The notes beneath the pieces are model-generated. The model ran no database searches. It was not told the origin of the DNA and saw only the letters and a program-made list of their open reading frames with translations. The translations under genes and the position numbers were made by a program. Below are positions 1-8,419 of a stretch of 64,000 nucleotides of DNA, in pieces. The stretch's first letter is position 1. Every line of letters begins with the position of its first letter. Source of the DNA: CAYZJD01 sp964483455 (GTDB lineage Bacteria > Acidobacteriota > Terriglobia > Bryobacterales > Bryobacteraceae). The stretch is taken from positions 1 through 64,000 of the forward strand of contig CAZACK010000003.1 in assembly GCA_964483455.1 (NCBI GenBank), written 5' to 3'.

Positions 1-1
1 C

Positions 2-652
2 GCGCGCAAGGAACTCGGCGACGAGGTCGAACTGCTCCACGACGTCCACGAGCGCGTCTCCCCGACGCAAGCGCTCCAGTTCTGCCGGGATGTCGAGCGC
101 TTCCGGTTGTTCTTCTTCGAGGATCCGCTGTCGCCGGAAGACATCGGCTGGTTCCGGATCATCCGCCAGCAGTGCTCCACGCCGATCGCCATGGGCGAGT
201 TGTTCAACAGCCCGCACGAGTGGACGCCGCTGATCGCCGAGCGGCTGATCGACTACATCCGCGTGCACGTCTCCCAGGCCGGCGGCCTCACCCCCTGCCG
301 GAAGATGGCGGCCATGGCTGAGATCTTCGGGGTGAAGACGGCCTGGCACGGACCGGGCGATGTTTCCCCCATCGGCCACGCGGCCAACGTCGCCCTCGAC
401 CTGGCGTGCTGGAACTTCGGCATTCAGGAGTACTCGCCGTTCCACGAGCGGACGCAGGAGGTGTTCCGCGGCTGCCCGGTGATGAAGGACGGCTATCTCT
501 ACGCCAACGAAGCGCCCGGCTGGGGCATCGAGGTGGATGAGAAGGCGGCGGCGAAGTACCCGTTCGGCAGCTTCGAGCGCGAGGAGGTCGCCCCGTACAA
601 CGGCGGCTGGGGCGAGGTCCGCCGGCAGGACGGGACGATTATCAAGCAGTAA
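2..652 (+). CDS. D-mannonate dehydratase / RspA-like enolase-superfamily protein, 5'-truncated
   Basis: The gene enters from the left edge, and 216 C-terminal residues plus the stop are visible. The family is about 400 residues, so roughly half is missing. The barrel shows the metal and catalytic signatures of the mannonate dehydratase (ManD/RspA) branch of the enolase superfamily: LLHDVHERVSP (metal Asp and catalytic His), FFEDP (second metal Glu), GELFNSPHEW (third metal Glu) and AWHGPGDVSPIGHAAN. The C-terminal GCPVMKDGYLYANE and PGWGIEVDE segments also fit. ManD enzymes dehydrate D-mannonate to 2-keto-3-deoxy-D-gluconate in hexuronate catabolism, but many members have low activity or other acid-sugar substrates, so the substrate is inferred. 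No other hexuronate gene is visible downstream. Confidence 0.85.
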   Translation, partial: ARKELGDEVELLHDVHERVSPTQALQFCRDVERFRLFFFEDPLSPEDIGWFRIIRQQCSTPIAMGELFNSPHEWTPLIAERLIDYIRVHVSQAGGLTPCRKMAAMAEIFGVKTAWHGPGDVSPIGHAANVALDLACWNFGIQEYSPFHERTQEVFRGCPVMKDGYLYANEAPGWGIEVDEKAAAKYPFGSFEREEVAPYNGGWGEVRRQDGTIIKQ

Positions 653-707
653 CCGGCCGTACCGCCGCCGGACGGTTCTAACCGGCGAGGGTTCGCAGCG
701 GTCGCGT

Positions 708-1355
708 CTACGGTATCACCAGCGGCAACGAATTCTCGGACACTGCGTCCCTCATCTCTTTGATCATGTATAGATCTGTCCTGTCGTCGAAAAGCGTCTG
801 AACAATTTGTGCCTGCACGCGGATGGTACGATCTTCGGGTATCTTCCAGATTGCGGGAGGGATACCCAGATGCGCTTTCAGCCGGACTCGCACCGCCTGA
901 CCAGGCTCCAGCCGCATGGTTGAATCCAACCTGCCAGCGGCGCTGAGCGTGACCGCCATCCCCAATCCGTCGACAAGTCCCGGCTGTTCCGCGGGCCGCA
1001 GCCGAAAAAGCAGGCTCCGGCGACCCTGGTTGCCCTCCCCGTGAACATCATCGAAGTCGCGGGACACGGGGAACAAGAAAGGCCCATCCCCGGCGTTAGT
1101 CACGAGCAGCGTGATAAGCTTGACGTACACTCCGTCGCTGCTCGGTTCGATCGACTCCAACGAGATCTTCAGCGGGAGCTTGGGTGGTGGGGGCACAGGC
1201 CGGCCTGTGATCCCTCTGCCAGAGCCGCCGCCTAGGCGCGGACGTGCTTCCTTTTCTGGCGGTTTCGTCAGGTCCAGGACCACCACTTCACCCGCTCCGC
1301 CCGAACCAGCAGCGAAACTGGCCAGAACAGCAACCGCAAGAATCGCCCTTTGCAT
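708..1355 (-). CDS. secreted protein of unknown function
   Basis: A 215-residue protein beginning MQRAILAVAVLASFAAG, a typical signal peptide, so it is probably exported. A proline/glycine-rich stretch (residues about 35-60) precedes a beta-rich region with phrases such as LLVTNAGDGPFLFP and LEPGQAVRVRLKAHLG, which suggests an Ig-like or copper-oxidase-like beta fold; no family is recognised. The start is chosen at the ATG ending at 1355 because a strong purine-rich Shine-Dalgarno (GGGGGAAGG) precedes it and the signal peptide begins there. The frame stays open far upstream only because the neighbouring gene appears to carry a one-base deletion. It starts about 25 bases after that gene's apparent stop, so the two are probably co-transcribed. 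Confidence 0.7.
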   Translation of the reverse strand: MQRAILAVAVLASFAAGSGGAGEVVVLDLTKPPEKEARPRLGGGSGRGITGRPVPPPPKLPLKISLESIEPSSDGVYVKLITLLVTNAGDGPFLFPVSRDFDDVHGEGNQGRRSLLFRLRPAEQPGLVDGLGMAVTLSAAGRLDSTMRLEPGQAVRVRLKAHLGIPPAIWKIPEDRTIRVQAQIVQTLFDDRTDLYMIKEMRDAVSENSLPLVIP

Positions 1356-1380
1356 GATTTCCACCTTCCCCCGCCGTATC

Positions 1381-2624
1381 CTATTGGCAGGAACCGTACG
1401 ATGGGTAGTTGATGTACCCTTGAAACTGCCCCGTTGTTTGATCGTAGTTGGAATCATAGGGGGGCTCGCGAACAGTGTGTCAGAGACGATTGTGTTGTAT
1501 TTGTTTCCCACAAGGTTGAGGGTATCGTTGTGAAACTGGGTCAAGTTCGTACCGGGCAAAGCAATACGACCCTCAACGTACAAGCCGGGATTATTCGTAT
1601 CGAGGGAAGAGACGTATTGGGAGTAATGGCTTTTGGCCGGCGCGGAGCCGGACTCGTGCTTGGTCACATTGTTGAGCAGATTCTGATGGGAGATGTACCC
1701 GCACGCTCCGTATTGATGCAATGAGAAGTTTGACTGGCTGTTCTCCAGGTCGGGATTGATCTGGTACCTGTAAAGCTCAGAACTCACATTGACATTCGTC
1801 GCGTAGTAAGCAAAACCCTTGTTTGGTCCCGAGCTTATCGACGGTGGACCGGCGAGAGACCAAGAATACAAGTAATCTCCAATGCCGAGGGTGTGGCCCG
1901 GACTGGGGGGAGTTGGAAGCGTTGTAATCGTTCCGTTGCCCACTTTCGTCGGCGACTTCGCACTGAGCTTCCAGCCCGTCCGGCTGTTGACCGTGATCGC
2001 CCTGGAAGCCGATCTCGTGGCGCTTCCGTTGGTCGCCGTGACACTGATGGTGCCGCTCTGCACCATCGTGCCGCTCCAGCCTGTCGTTCCGCCCGAGGCT
2101 GTGACCGTGGCGCCGCCTCCCGTGAACTCCCACTTCGTAACCTGGCTCGCCGTCGGGCCGGCGACAGTACAGGTGGCCGTGGCTCCACGAGTGACCGACG
2201 CGGGGCAATTGAGTTGGACGACAAGAACCGGTCCGGGCGGCTGCGCCAGGCTCGACATGGGGCACATGGGCGGCGATACCGTGTTTCGCGACACCTGCCC
2301 GAAGGCCGTGGTGCTCCCTGGCGCCACGCCGCGCATCGTGGTGCCGGACACCGTCGCGATGGCGGTGTTCTGCGAACTGAAGATCGTGCTCGAAGTGACA
2401 TCGTAGGTCCCGAGGAAATAGTTGTTGCAGTCGTAGCGCTTCTGGCGTGAAGCGAGGAAATCCGTCAATCCGACCGGGAGCACGAAAGAGGACGGGAACA
2501 AATAGGTGTCCGACAGGTTGGGGCTGAACCAATTCGGGTTGCAGTTGCAGGGATAAAGGCAGCCCAAGCACGGAATCAAGCCATCTGGGGAGAGGGGAGA
2601 GAGAGGCATCGCCAACCCAGGCAT
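1381..2624 (-). CDS. secreted Big2-type Ig-like repeat protein, probably frameshifted near its 3' end
   Basis: A Thr/Ser/Asn-rich, low-lysine protein typical of acidobacterial exported proteins. The N-terminal third has a Big2-like segment (FSSQNTAIATVSGTTMRGVA). A second beta-sandwich follows (around NCPASVTRGATATCTV), then a region with KHESGSA and YVSSLDTNNPG. Near 1459-1464 there is a run of six G on the plus strand. If one base is added there, the frame continues with YDSNYDQTTGQFQGYINYP and ends SYGSCQ at a TAG at 1381-1383. That gives a sensible C-terminus and separates the gene from the next one. Without the extra base, the frame runs on into the next gene. The ATG ending at 2624 is a guess: no signal peptide or good ribosome site is visible in any frame, and the 5' end may be damaged. 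Confidence 0.55.
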
Positions 2625-2727
2625 GGTGTGGAACGAGGGCAGGTCGGCACGGAAGACGGAAGCAGGGGGCCCACCGGAACCGCCTGCACCGGCAGGTTGC
2701 CGCGGTCCCGCGCGGCGAACACGAGAC

Positions 2728-3191
2728 CTACAGACGCTTCCGGTAGTGTACACAGCGGTCCACGACCTCGAAGCCGAGCGCTTCGTGGGCGCGCTGGGAA
2801 TCGAGATGATCCAGCCAGGCGTCAGAAGCCATCTCAACGCAGCCTTGCTTTCGAGCCCACTCCTCCGCCGCCGCGACAAGCTGCGCTCCGGCCTTCCTGC
2901 GCCGAAACGCCGGCGCTACATACCATCCTTCGATATACCCAACCGGACGGGAAGGGTCACAGCCGTCGGCGTGCGACCGCAAGCCGGCCTCGATGAACCC
3001 GACAACGCTGCCACCCGGTGCCTGGGCCAGGAAGACGGTGGCGGGCAGGTTTCGGGGGATCTTGCCGGCCAACAGCGGCGCCAACTCTGGGTGTGCTCAG
3101 CAACGCCTGCCTCCGGCCACAGGCGATGACACAACACGGCCACGTCTTCCAGGTCCTCCGGTTCAGCCCGCCTTACGACGAGATGGTCCAC
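2728..3191 (-). pseudogene. GNAT acetyltransferase similar to aminoglycoside 6'-N-acetyltransferases, frameshifted
   Basis: Two frames together give a complete GNAT enzyme of about 154 residues. The N-terminal part (from a GTG ending at 3191) reads HLVVRRAEPEDLEDVAVLCH and LWPEAGVAEHTQ. The rest, from about 3084, is in another frame: LAPLLAGKIPRNLPATVFLA, then the acetyl-CoA loop region GYIEGWYVAPAFRRRKAG and the C-terminal ALGFEVVDRC. This is the layout of AAC(6')-like acetyltransferases. A one-base indel in the CCCAGAGTTGG stretch (about 3082-3092) separates the halves. It could be a real pseudogene or a sequencing error. The substrate cannot be told from sequence; many relatives are not resistance enzymes. 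Confidence 0.7.
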
Positions 3192-3267
3192 GGCGACAAT
3201 GATACCGTGTGCGGACTTTCGGACATCCCCGTCCCAATCGGAAGCCCACAACCAGGACTTGCTTTGA

Positions 3268-3356
3268 TGGTGCTGGAGGAGGGGGTCGAACCCTCATGCT
3301 CAGTGAAGAGCGCGGGATTTTGAGTCCCGTGCGTCTGCCAGTTCCGCCACTCCAGC
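3268..3356 (-). tRNA. tRNA-Leu, anticodon CAA
   Basis: The minus strand folds as a class II tRNA with a long variable arm. The acceptor stem GCTGGAG (3356-3350) pairs with CTCCAGC (3278-3272), the discriminator is A, and an encoded CCA lies at 3270-3268. The anticodon arm is CGGGA-CTCAAAA-TCCCG, giving anticodon CAA, which reads UUG leucine codons. The T-arm GAGGGTTCGACCCCCTC is conserved. It stands alone between the GNAT remnant and bshC. Confidence 0.95.
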
Positions 3357-3416
3357 ACGGGGCAGGATCAGACTGCGAACACTTCGAGTATAGCAGCGGT
3401 TGCCGGGGAACCGCTC

Positions 3417-4982
3417 TCAAACGCTGAGCAACTGGTGATCCACGCAGTCGATATGAATGCTTTCGTAAATGTGGTCCAGCACGCCGGGCCCGTGTTTCGC
3501 CAGGAACGGGAGGATCGAGTAGAACCGCTCCTGGAGGTGCTTCTCCGGGTAGATGAGGCTGTTGAGGAAGGCGGCCTCTTCCGCCGCCCGCTCGTTGCGG
3601 CGCAGGGACTCGCGCGCGATCTTCCGCTCGGTCTTCGCGAACTGGTAGAGGATCTTGCGTCGGCTTCGCTCCAGCGCTTCGGCGAGCGTCGGATCGAACG
3701 TCCGCACATCAGCCGAAAGCGAATCGATCTGCCTCGCGGTCTCGGACCTGGCGTCGTTCAGAGCGGCGCCCAGTTCCTCCGGCACCAGCCGCGCGGCGAT
3801 CCTCCCGCGCACCCCGTCCTCGCCGTGGAAAAAGTCCGCCAGACGCAGATGGTAGCGGCCCAGGAGCTTCGTGCATCTTGCGTCCAGGAGGGTGAAGCTG
3901 GCGCGCGGGACCACCACCGGCATCCGGTCGAGCAGCGCGGCGTAGAGCACCTGCGCCTGGGCAAGGTAAGCCAGTTCCGCTGGCCCGCCGACATAGGCTG
4001 CCGTCGGCAGCAGGTAGTCCTGGACGACCGGTCGCAGCAGCGCGTTTGGCGACAGCGCCGTCGCCCGGCTCGACAGTTCGGCGGTGGAGAATTTCCGATC
4101 GCCGGAAGAATAGACCGAATCGTCGCGCACGAGCGGCAGCCGCTTGTCTTCGTCGAGCAAGAAGACCAGCGAGCTTTGCGGTTCGACATGCACCTGCGCG
4201 TGATACCCGGCCGCTTCGAGCGCCCGTTTGCGCTCCAGCAATTGCCGGTTGAGATCGGGCGCGCGCCGCAGCGCCTCGCGCAACAACGGAGCCGCTAAGG
4301 CGCGGACCGCCGGACGCAGCGGGTCCAGATACAGCAGCCCGAAGGAGCCAAGCAGCCCGCGCAGCAGCGCCGCGAAGGCGGATCCCAGCGTGCTGCCTTC
4401 CGTATAAGAATCCCCTGCCAGGTCCGCGATTTCCCGGCCGAATGGAAACCCCTCCAGACATTCGCGAAGCTGGACGGACGGGCTCAGTCCGGCGGGCAGC
4501 CGGCCTACCGGTCCCCCAGGCGAGCCCGGGAGTTTCAACTCGAGGCATACCGCGCGGTGGCGTGCGTCGAATGCCCAGCAGTGGTCCACCTCGGCGGAGT
4601 CGTGATCCTCGGTCGCCAGCCAGAAGACGGGAACCGCGGGCAGGCCCTGCTCGGTCATCCGCCGGGCCAGTTTCGCCGCCGTCAGCGCCTTGTAAATTGT
4701 GTACGCCGGTCCAGAAAACAGCCCGACTTGCTGGCCGGTGGCCACCACCATCGTTCCCGGCCGGGCTAACAACTCCAAGGCCGGACTCTCCCCGTTCTGT
4801 TCGCGGAGAGCGGCCACCAGTGCGCCACGCCGTTCCTCCGGGTACCGGATTCGGGCGGCCGCGTCATGAAAGCCGGCATCGTCGCCGTAGAAAGGCGCCA
4901 CGCGGTCGGGATGGTAGAGGTAGTCGGCGAAAAGGCTGCTGGTGCCGGGTAGTTCGGTGTGTTTGACGCAATGCGCTTCCAT
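3417..4982 (-). CDS. bshC: bacillithiol biosynthesis cysteine-adding enzyme BshC
   Basis: A 521-residue BshC, the enzyme proposed to add cysteine to glucosaminyl-malate in the last step of bacillithiol synthesis. Family features are the N-terminal SSLFADYLYH, the Rossmann-type core with MVVATGQQVGLFSGPAYTIY, the PVFWLATEDHDSAEVDHCW region, the PRASFTLLDARCTKLLGRY segment, a long C-terminal coiled coil and the ending KHGPGVLDHIYE. Length agrees with the family (about 540). The ATG ending at 4982 is preferred; a TTG three codons upstream (4991) is possible. It is transcribed away from cyaY with 115 bases between the two starts. No bshA or bshB is nearby, which is common because bsh genes are often scattered. 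Confidence 0.93.
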   Translation of the reverse strand: MEAHCVKHTELPGTSSLFADYLYHPDRVAPFYGDDAGFHDAAARIRYPEERRGALVAALREQNGESPALELLARPGTMVVATGQQVGLFSGPAYTIYKALTAAKLARRMTEQGLPAVPVFWLATEDHDSAEVDHCWAFDARHRAVCLELKLPGSPGGPVGRLPAGLSPSVQLRECLEGFPFGREIADLAGDSYTEGSTLGSAFAALLRGLLGSFGLLYLDPLRPAVRALAAPLLREALRRAPDLNRQLLERKRALEAAGYHAQVHVEPQSSLVFLLDEDKRLPLVRDDSVYSSGDRKFSTAELSSRATALSPNALLRPVVQDYLLPTAAYVGGPAELAYLAQAQVLYAALLDRMPVVVPRASFTLLDARCTKLLGRYHLRLADFFHGEDGVRGRIAARLVPEELGAALNDARSETARQIDSLSADVRTFDPTLAEALERSRRKILYQFAKTERKIARESLRRNERAAEEAAFLNSLIYPEKHLQERFYSILPFLAKHGPGVLDHIYESIHIDCVDHQLLSV

Positions 4983-5097
4983 GCGCGGCAAGGTCCAAGA
5001 GTAGCAGATGCCGGAAGACCTCTGAAAGTCACGAAATTTGTTACTTTTGATATTGTTTGGGCCTGTGCCGGCCCTGCCTGATCAACCTCGAGCCGAC

Positions 5098-5427
5098 ATG
5101 AAGGACGAACCGGAGTACAGAAGGCACGTTGAGGAGGCCCTCGCCAATCTCTATCGAGCACTGGTTTCGGCATCCGACGATTACGAATTCGAGGCCGACT
5201 ACGAGGGCGGCGCCATCACGGTGGAGTTCCCGGGGCGGCCGGCGAAGTTCGTCATCAGCCCGCACCCCGGTTCCCGCCAAGTATGGGTGTCGGTCCGCTC
5301 GAAGAGCCACAAGCTCGACTGGGACGTGGTCGAGAACGAGTTCACGCTGAGCTCGACCGGCCAGACGCTGAAGGAGATTGTCGAGGCGGCGATCTCCGCT
5401 CAGCTCGGAGAAGAAGTCACGCTGTAA
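5098..5427 (+). CDS. cyaY: CyaY/frataxin-like iron-binding protein
   Basis: A 109-residue protein with the frataxin fold order: an acidic first helix (KDEPEYRRHVEEALANLYRA with DDYEFEADYEGG), then the beta sheet (GAITVEFPGRPAKFVISP, QVWVSVRSKSHKLDW) and a C-terminal helix. Frataxins bind iron and modulate iron-sulfur cluster assembly on IscU/IscS in the cytosol. The ATG at 5098 gives the usual family length; an upstream ATG at 5038 would add a non-family stretch. It ends 8 bases before hemW, whose product carries an iron-sulfur cluster. Confidence 0.8.
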   Translation: MKDEPEYRRHVEEALANLYRALVSASDDYEFEADYEGGAITVEFPGRPAKFVISPHPGSRQVWVSVRSKSHKLDWDVVENEFTLSSTGQTLKEIVEAAISAQLGEEVTL

Positions 5428-5435
5428 CGTGATTC

Positions 5436-6533
5436 ATGGCGGGCGTTTACATCTCGTTTCCCTTCTGCTCCCAGAAATGCACGTATTGCAACTTTGCGTC
5501 GGGCGTCTTCCCCCGGGAGTTGGCCCGCCGCTACGTGAAAGCGGTGCGGGCCGAGATTCAGTCTCACTCATGGCGCTGGCAGCCCGAAACCGTTTACCTG
5601 GGCGGCGGCACTCCGGGCGATCTCGATCCGGCGGACCTCGCCGGCCTGCTCGCCGCTGTGCCGGGTGGCCCGTGGACGGAAACCACGATCGAAGCCGCGC
5701 CCGGCTCGATCCGCTCCGAGAAGGCCCGCGAGTGGCGCAAGCTCGGCGTCAATCGCGTGAGCCTCGGCGTGCAGTCGTTTGTTCGGCGGGAAATGGCAAG
5801 GACGGGGCGCAAGCACACGGCGGAGATCGTCGAGCGGGAACTCGCGGTCCTGCGCGAGGCAGGCATCGGAACCTTCAACATCGACCTGATCGCCGGACTT
5901 CCCGGTCAAACCGAACAAAGCTGGCGGGAATCGCTCGAATGGATCGAGCGGCTAGGTCCGCCTCACGTCTCGGTTTACATGCTCGAAGTCGACGAGGACA
6001 GCCGCCTGGGCCGCGAGATCCTCCGCCACGGGTCCCGGTATGGAGCGGACGAAGTTCCGCCGGAGGATACGATCGCCGGAATGTACGAAGCGGCCGTCGA
6101 GTTCCTGCGATCGATCGGCCTACACCGCTACGAGATCTCCAACTTCGCGCGGCCGGGCTGGGAATCCAGGCACAACCTCAAATACTGGCGATTGGAGCCG
6201 TACGCCGGTTTCGGCGCCGATGCCCATTCCTTCGACGGCCGGACGAGGGCGCAGAATGTCGAGACGGCCGCGGAGTACGTGTCGCGCATCGAGCGTGGCG
6301 AATCGCCCAGGCTTGAAGAGACCCCGGCGAACGTTGCCGACGAGCGATTCTATGTGGGCCTGCGGCTGGCCTCCGGCATCCATCCATCGGCCGAAGACCG
6401 GACGCGCTTCTCGCGGCCGATTCGCCGCTTTCTCGACGAAGGACTGCTCGAGGCGGACGGCGAGATGCTGCGCTTGAGCGAGCGGGGCGTTCTGCTGTCC
6501 AATGAAGTTTTCCAGGAGTTCATTAGCGCATGA
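5436..6533 (+). CDS. hemW: HemW-type radical SAM protein (coproporphyrinogen III oxidase-like)
   Basis: A 365-residue radical SAM protein. The cluster-binding motif is CSQKCTYCNF near residue 11 (Cys-x3-Cys-x2-Cys followed by Phe, as in HemN/HemW), and the SAM-binding glycine motif YLGGGTPGDL follows near residue 47. LGVQSFVRREMARTGRKH, FNIDLIAGLPGQTEQSWRES and HRYEISNFARPGWESRHNL are family signatures. HemW proteins are haem chaperones rather than true oxidases and lack the extra N-terminal cysteine of HemN, as here. The last four bases overlap the next start (ATGA), implying translational coupling to the aldolase. Confidence 0.92.
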   Translation: MAGVYISFPFCSQKCTYCNFASGVFPRELARRYVKAVRAEIQSHSWRWQPETVYLGGGTPGDLDPADLAGLLAAVPGGPWTETTIEAAPGSIRSEKAREWRKLGVNRVSLGVQSFVRREMARTGRKHTAEIVERELAVLREAGIGTFNIDLIAGLPGQTEQSWRESLEWIERLGPPHVSVYMLEVDEDSRLGREILRHGSRYGADEVPPEDTIAGMYEAAVEFLRSIGLHRYEISNFARPGWESRHNLKYWRLEPYAGFGADAHSFDGRTRAQNVETAAEYVSRIERGESPRLEETPANVADERFYVGLRLASGIHPSAEDRTRFSRPIRRFLDEGLLEADGEMLRLSERGVLLSNEVFQEFISA

Positions 6534-7579
6534 TCGACCAGCCGATCATCGATCTTCGCAGTGACACCGTCACCCGGCCGACTCCGGCCATGCGCCGCGC
6601 CATGGCCGAAGCGGAAGTGGGCGACGACGTTTACGGCGAGGACCCCACCGTCAACCGCCTCGAGCGAAGGGCGGCCGAAATTCTCGGCAAGGAAGCCGCG
6701 GTGTTCGTGCCGACCGGCACCATGGGCAACTCGATCGGCGTCAAGCTGCTCACCCGCCACGGGCAGGAGGTGATCTGCGAGGCGCGCTCCCACGTCTTCA
6801 ACTACGAGCTGGCGATGATGGCCTGGTTTTCCGGGTGCGTCGCGCGGCCCGTCCGCGCCGACGACGGCGTGCTGACGTGGGAGGCGATCCGCCGCGACAT
6901 ACGTCCGCTCGGCCCGCATTGGGCGCCGACCGGACTGATCGCGCTCGAAAACACGCACAATATGGCCGGCGGCACCGTCACGCCTGTGGAAGTGACGAAC
7001 GAAATCTGTGACCGGGCGCACGAACTGGGGCTCAAGGTGCATCTGGATGGAGCGCGGATGTTCAACGCGGCGAGGTTCCTCGGGCGGCCCGCCGGCGAAC
7101 TCTGCGCGAAAGCCGACACGGCGATGTTCTGCCTGTCCAAGGGGCTCGGAGCGCCGGTCGGCTCGATACTCGCGGGTACGGCCGAGCTGATCGCGCAGGG
7201 CCGTCTGTACCGCAAGCGGCTCGGCGGCGGCATGAGGCAGGCGGGCGTGCTGGCGGCGGCAGGGCTGATCGCGCTTGAGGTGATGCCGCAGCGGCTCGGC
7301 GAGGACCACGCCAACGCGCGCTTCCTGGCCGAGGCGATCTCGCGCATTCCGGGTCTGCGCGTTACCCATCGCGTCGAGACCAACATCGTGATCTTCGACG
7401 TCAGCGGCACGGGCATGACGACTCAGGAGTTCAGCGCGTCGCTGAAATCGCGCGGTGTGCTGATCAACGGCATTAATCCGGTCGAGATGAGACTGCTGAC
7501 GCACTACGACGCGGACCGCGCCGCCTGCGAACGCGCGCTCGCGGCCATCGAAGAGGTCGCGCGCGCGGCGGCGGCCTGA
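6530..7579 (+). CDS. ltaE: low-specificity L-threonine aldolase
   Basis: A 349-residue fold-type I PLP enzyme of the beta-eliminating lyase family. The N-terminal IDLRSDTVTRPTPAMRRAM and EVGDDVYGEDPTVNRLE are the classic threonine aldolase signatures. The PLP lysine lies in MFCLSKGLGAPVGS, and GLKVHLDGARMFNAA supplies the PLP-nitrogen Asp. The enzyme cleaves L-threonine or L-allo-threonine to glycine and acetaldehyde in the cytosol. Length matches the family. It overlaps hemW by 4 bases and is followed after 12 bases by the SDR gene. Confidence 0.93.
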   Translation: MIDQPIIDLRSDTVTRPTPAMRRAMAEAEVGDDVYGEDPTVNRLERRAAEILGKEAAVFVPTGTMGNSIGVKLLTRHGQEVICEARSHVFNYELAMMAWFSGCVARPVRADDGVLTWEAIRRDIRPLGPHWAPTGLIALENTHNMAGGTVTPVEVTNEICDRAHELGLKVHLDGARMFNAARFLGRPAGELCAKADTAMFCLSKGLGAPVGSILAGTAELIAQGRLYRKRLGGGMRQAGVLAAAGLIALEVMPQRLGEDHANARFLAEAISRIPGLRVTHRVETNIVIFDVSGTGMTTQEFSASLKSRGVLINGINPVEMRLLTHYDADRAACERALAAIEEVARAAAA

Positions 7580-7591
7580 GAGGAACATGGC

Positions 7592-8419
7592 ATGTTCACG
7601 CTCCAAGGAAAAGCGGCGCTGGTGACCGGCGCCGGCCGGGGAATCGGCCGCGCCATCGCCTCGCAACTGGCGGCGATCGGAGCCTCCGTTCTGGTGAACG
7701 ATCTCGATGAATCCGCGGCTCGGGAAACCGAGGGGCTGATCGGCGCTGCCGGCGGCCGCGCCGCATCGCTGGCCGGCGATGTCACCGCGCCGGAGTTCCC
7801 CCAGCGGCTCGTTGACGCGACGCTGGCCGCGTTCGGCTCCATCGACATCATCGTCAACAACGCCGGCTACACCTGGGACAACGTGATCCAGAAGACCACC
7901 GATGAGCAGTTTCAGGCGATGCTGGATATCCACGTTGTGGCTCCGTTCCGCGTGCTGCGCGCGGCCGCCGGCTGGATCCGCGAGACCGCCAAGCGGGAAA
8001 GCGCCGAGGGCCGCCGAGTCATGCGCAAGGTGGTCAACATCACCTCGATCTCGGGTGTGGACGGCAACGCCGGGCAGGCCGGCTACTCGTCCGGCAAGGC
8101 GGCGATTGTCGGCCTGACGAAAACGATGGCCAAGGAGTGGGGTCGCTACAACGTCAACGTGAACTCGGTCGGCTACGGGATCATCGAGACGCGCCTGACG
8201 CAGCCGCTCGGGCAGGAAGGCGCGAGCATCGACGTCCAGGGCCGGCGAATCCCTGTCGGGGTGCAGCCCAAGGCGCTCGAAGCGCTGAAGGCGATGTGCC
8301 CGCTGGGACGCTTCGGGACGCCGGAAGAGGCAGCGGGGCCGGTTGTCTTCTTTTGCTCTCCCCTATCGGACTACGTGACCGGAGAGGTGATCATCTGTAG
8401 CGGCGGGCTGCACTTCTAG
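7592..8419 (+). CDS. SDR-family NAD(P)-dependent oxidoreductase (FabG-like)
   Basis: A 275-residue classical short-chain dehydrogenase. The cofactor loop is TGAGRGIGRAIA, the structural motif is VNNAGYT, and the catalytic Ser-Tyr-Lys lie in NITSISG and GYSSGKAAIVGLT. The C-terminal CSPLSDYVTGEVIICSGG resembles the FabG dimer region. An Asp-containing segment (VLVNDLDES) after strand 2 would suit NAD(H) rather than NADP(H), although this is weak. The substrate is unknown; similar genes are called 3-oxoacyl-ACP reductase or acetoacetyl-CoA reductase. A good ribosome site (AGAGGA) precedes the ATG. Its stop overlaps the convergent Uma2 stop by 4 bases. Confidence 0.85.
   Translation: MFTLQGKAALVTGAGRGIGRAIASQLAAIGASVLVNDLDESAARETEGLIGAAGGRAASLAGDVTAPEFPQRLVDATLAAFGSIDIIVNNAGYTWDNVIQKTTDEQFQAMLDIHVVAPFRVLRAAAGWIRETAKRESAEGRRVMRKVVNITSISGVDGNAGQAGYSSGKAAIVGLTKTMAKEWGRYNVNVNSVGYGIIETRLTQPLGQEGASIDVQGRRIPVGVQPKALEALKAMCPLGRFGTPEEAAGPVVFFCSPLSDYVTGEVIICSGGLHF

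Noticed and set aside
652..707. Terminator between the mannonate-dehydratase gene and the secreted protein gene
   Set aside because: Only short imperfect GC arms, and no T-run.
708..2879. One 723-residue minus-strand ORF
   Set aside because: It joins two genes through a probable one-base deletion and overlaps the GNAT gene at its 5' end; its first 85 residues have no coding character.
6350..7933. 527-codon minus-strand ORF
   Set aside because: Antisense to the threonine aldolase and SDR genes; no motif.
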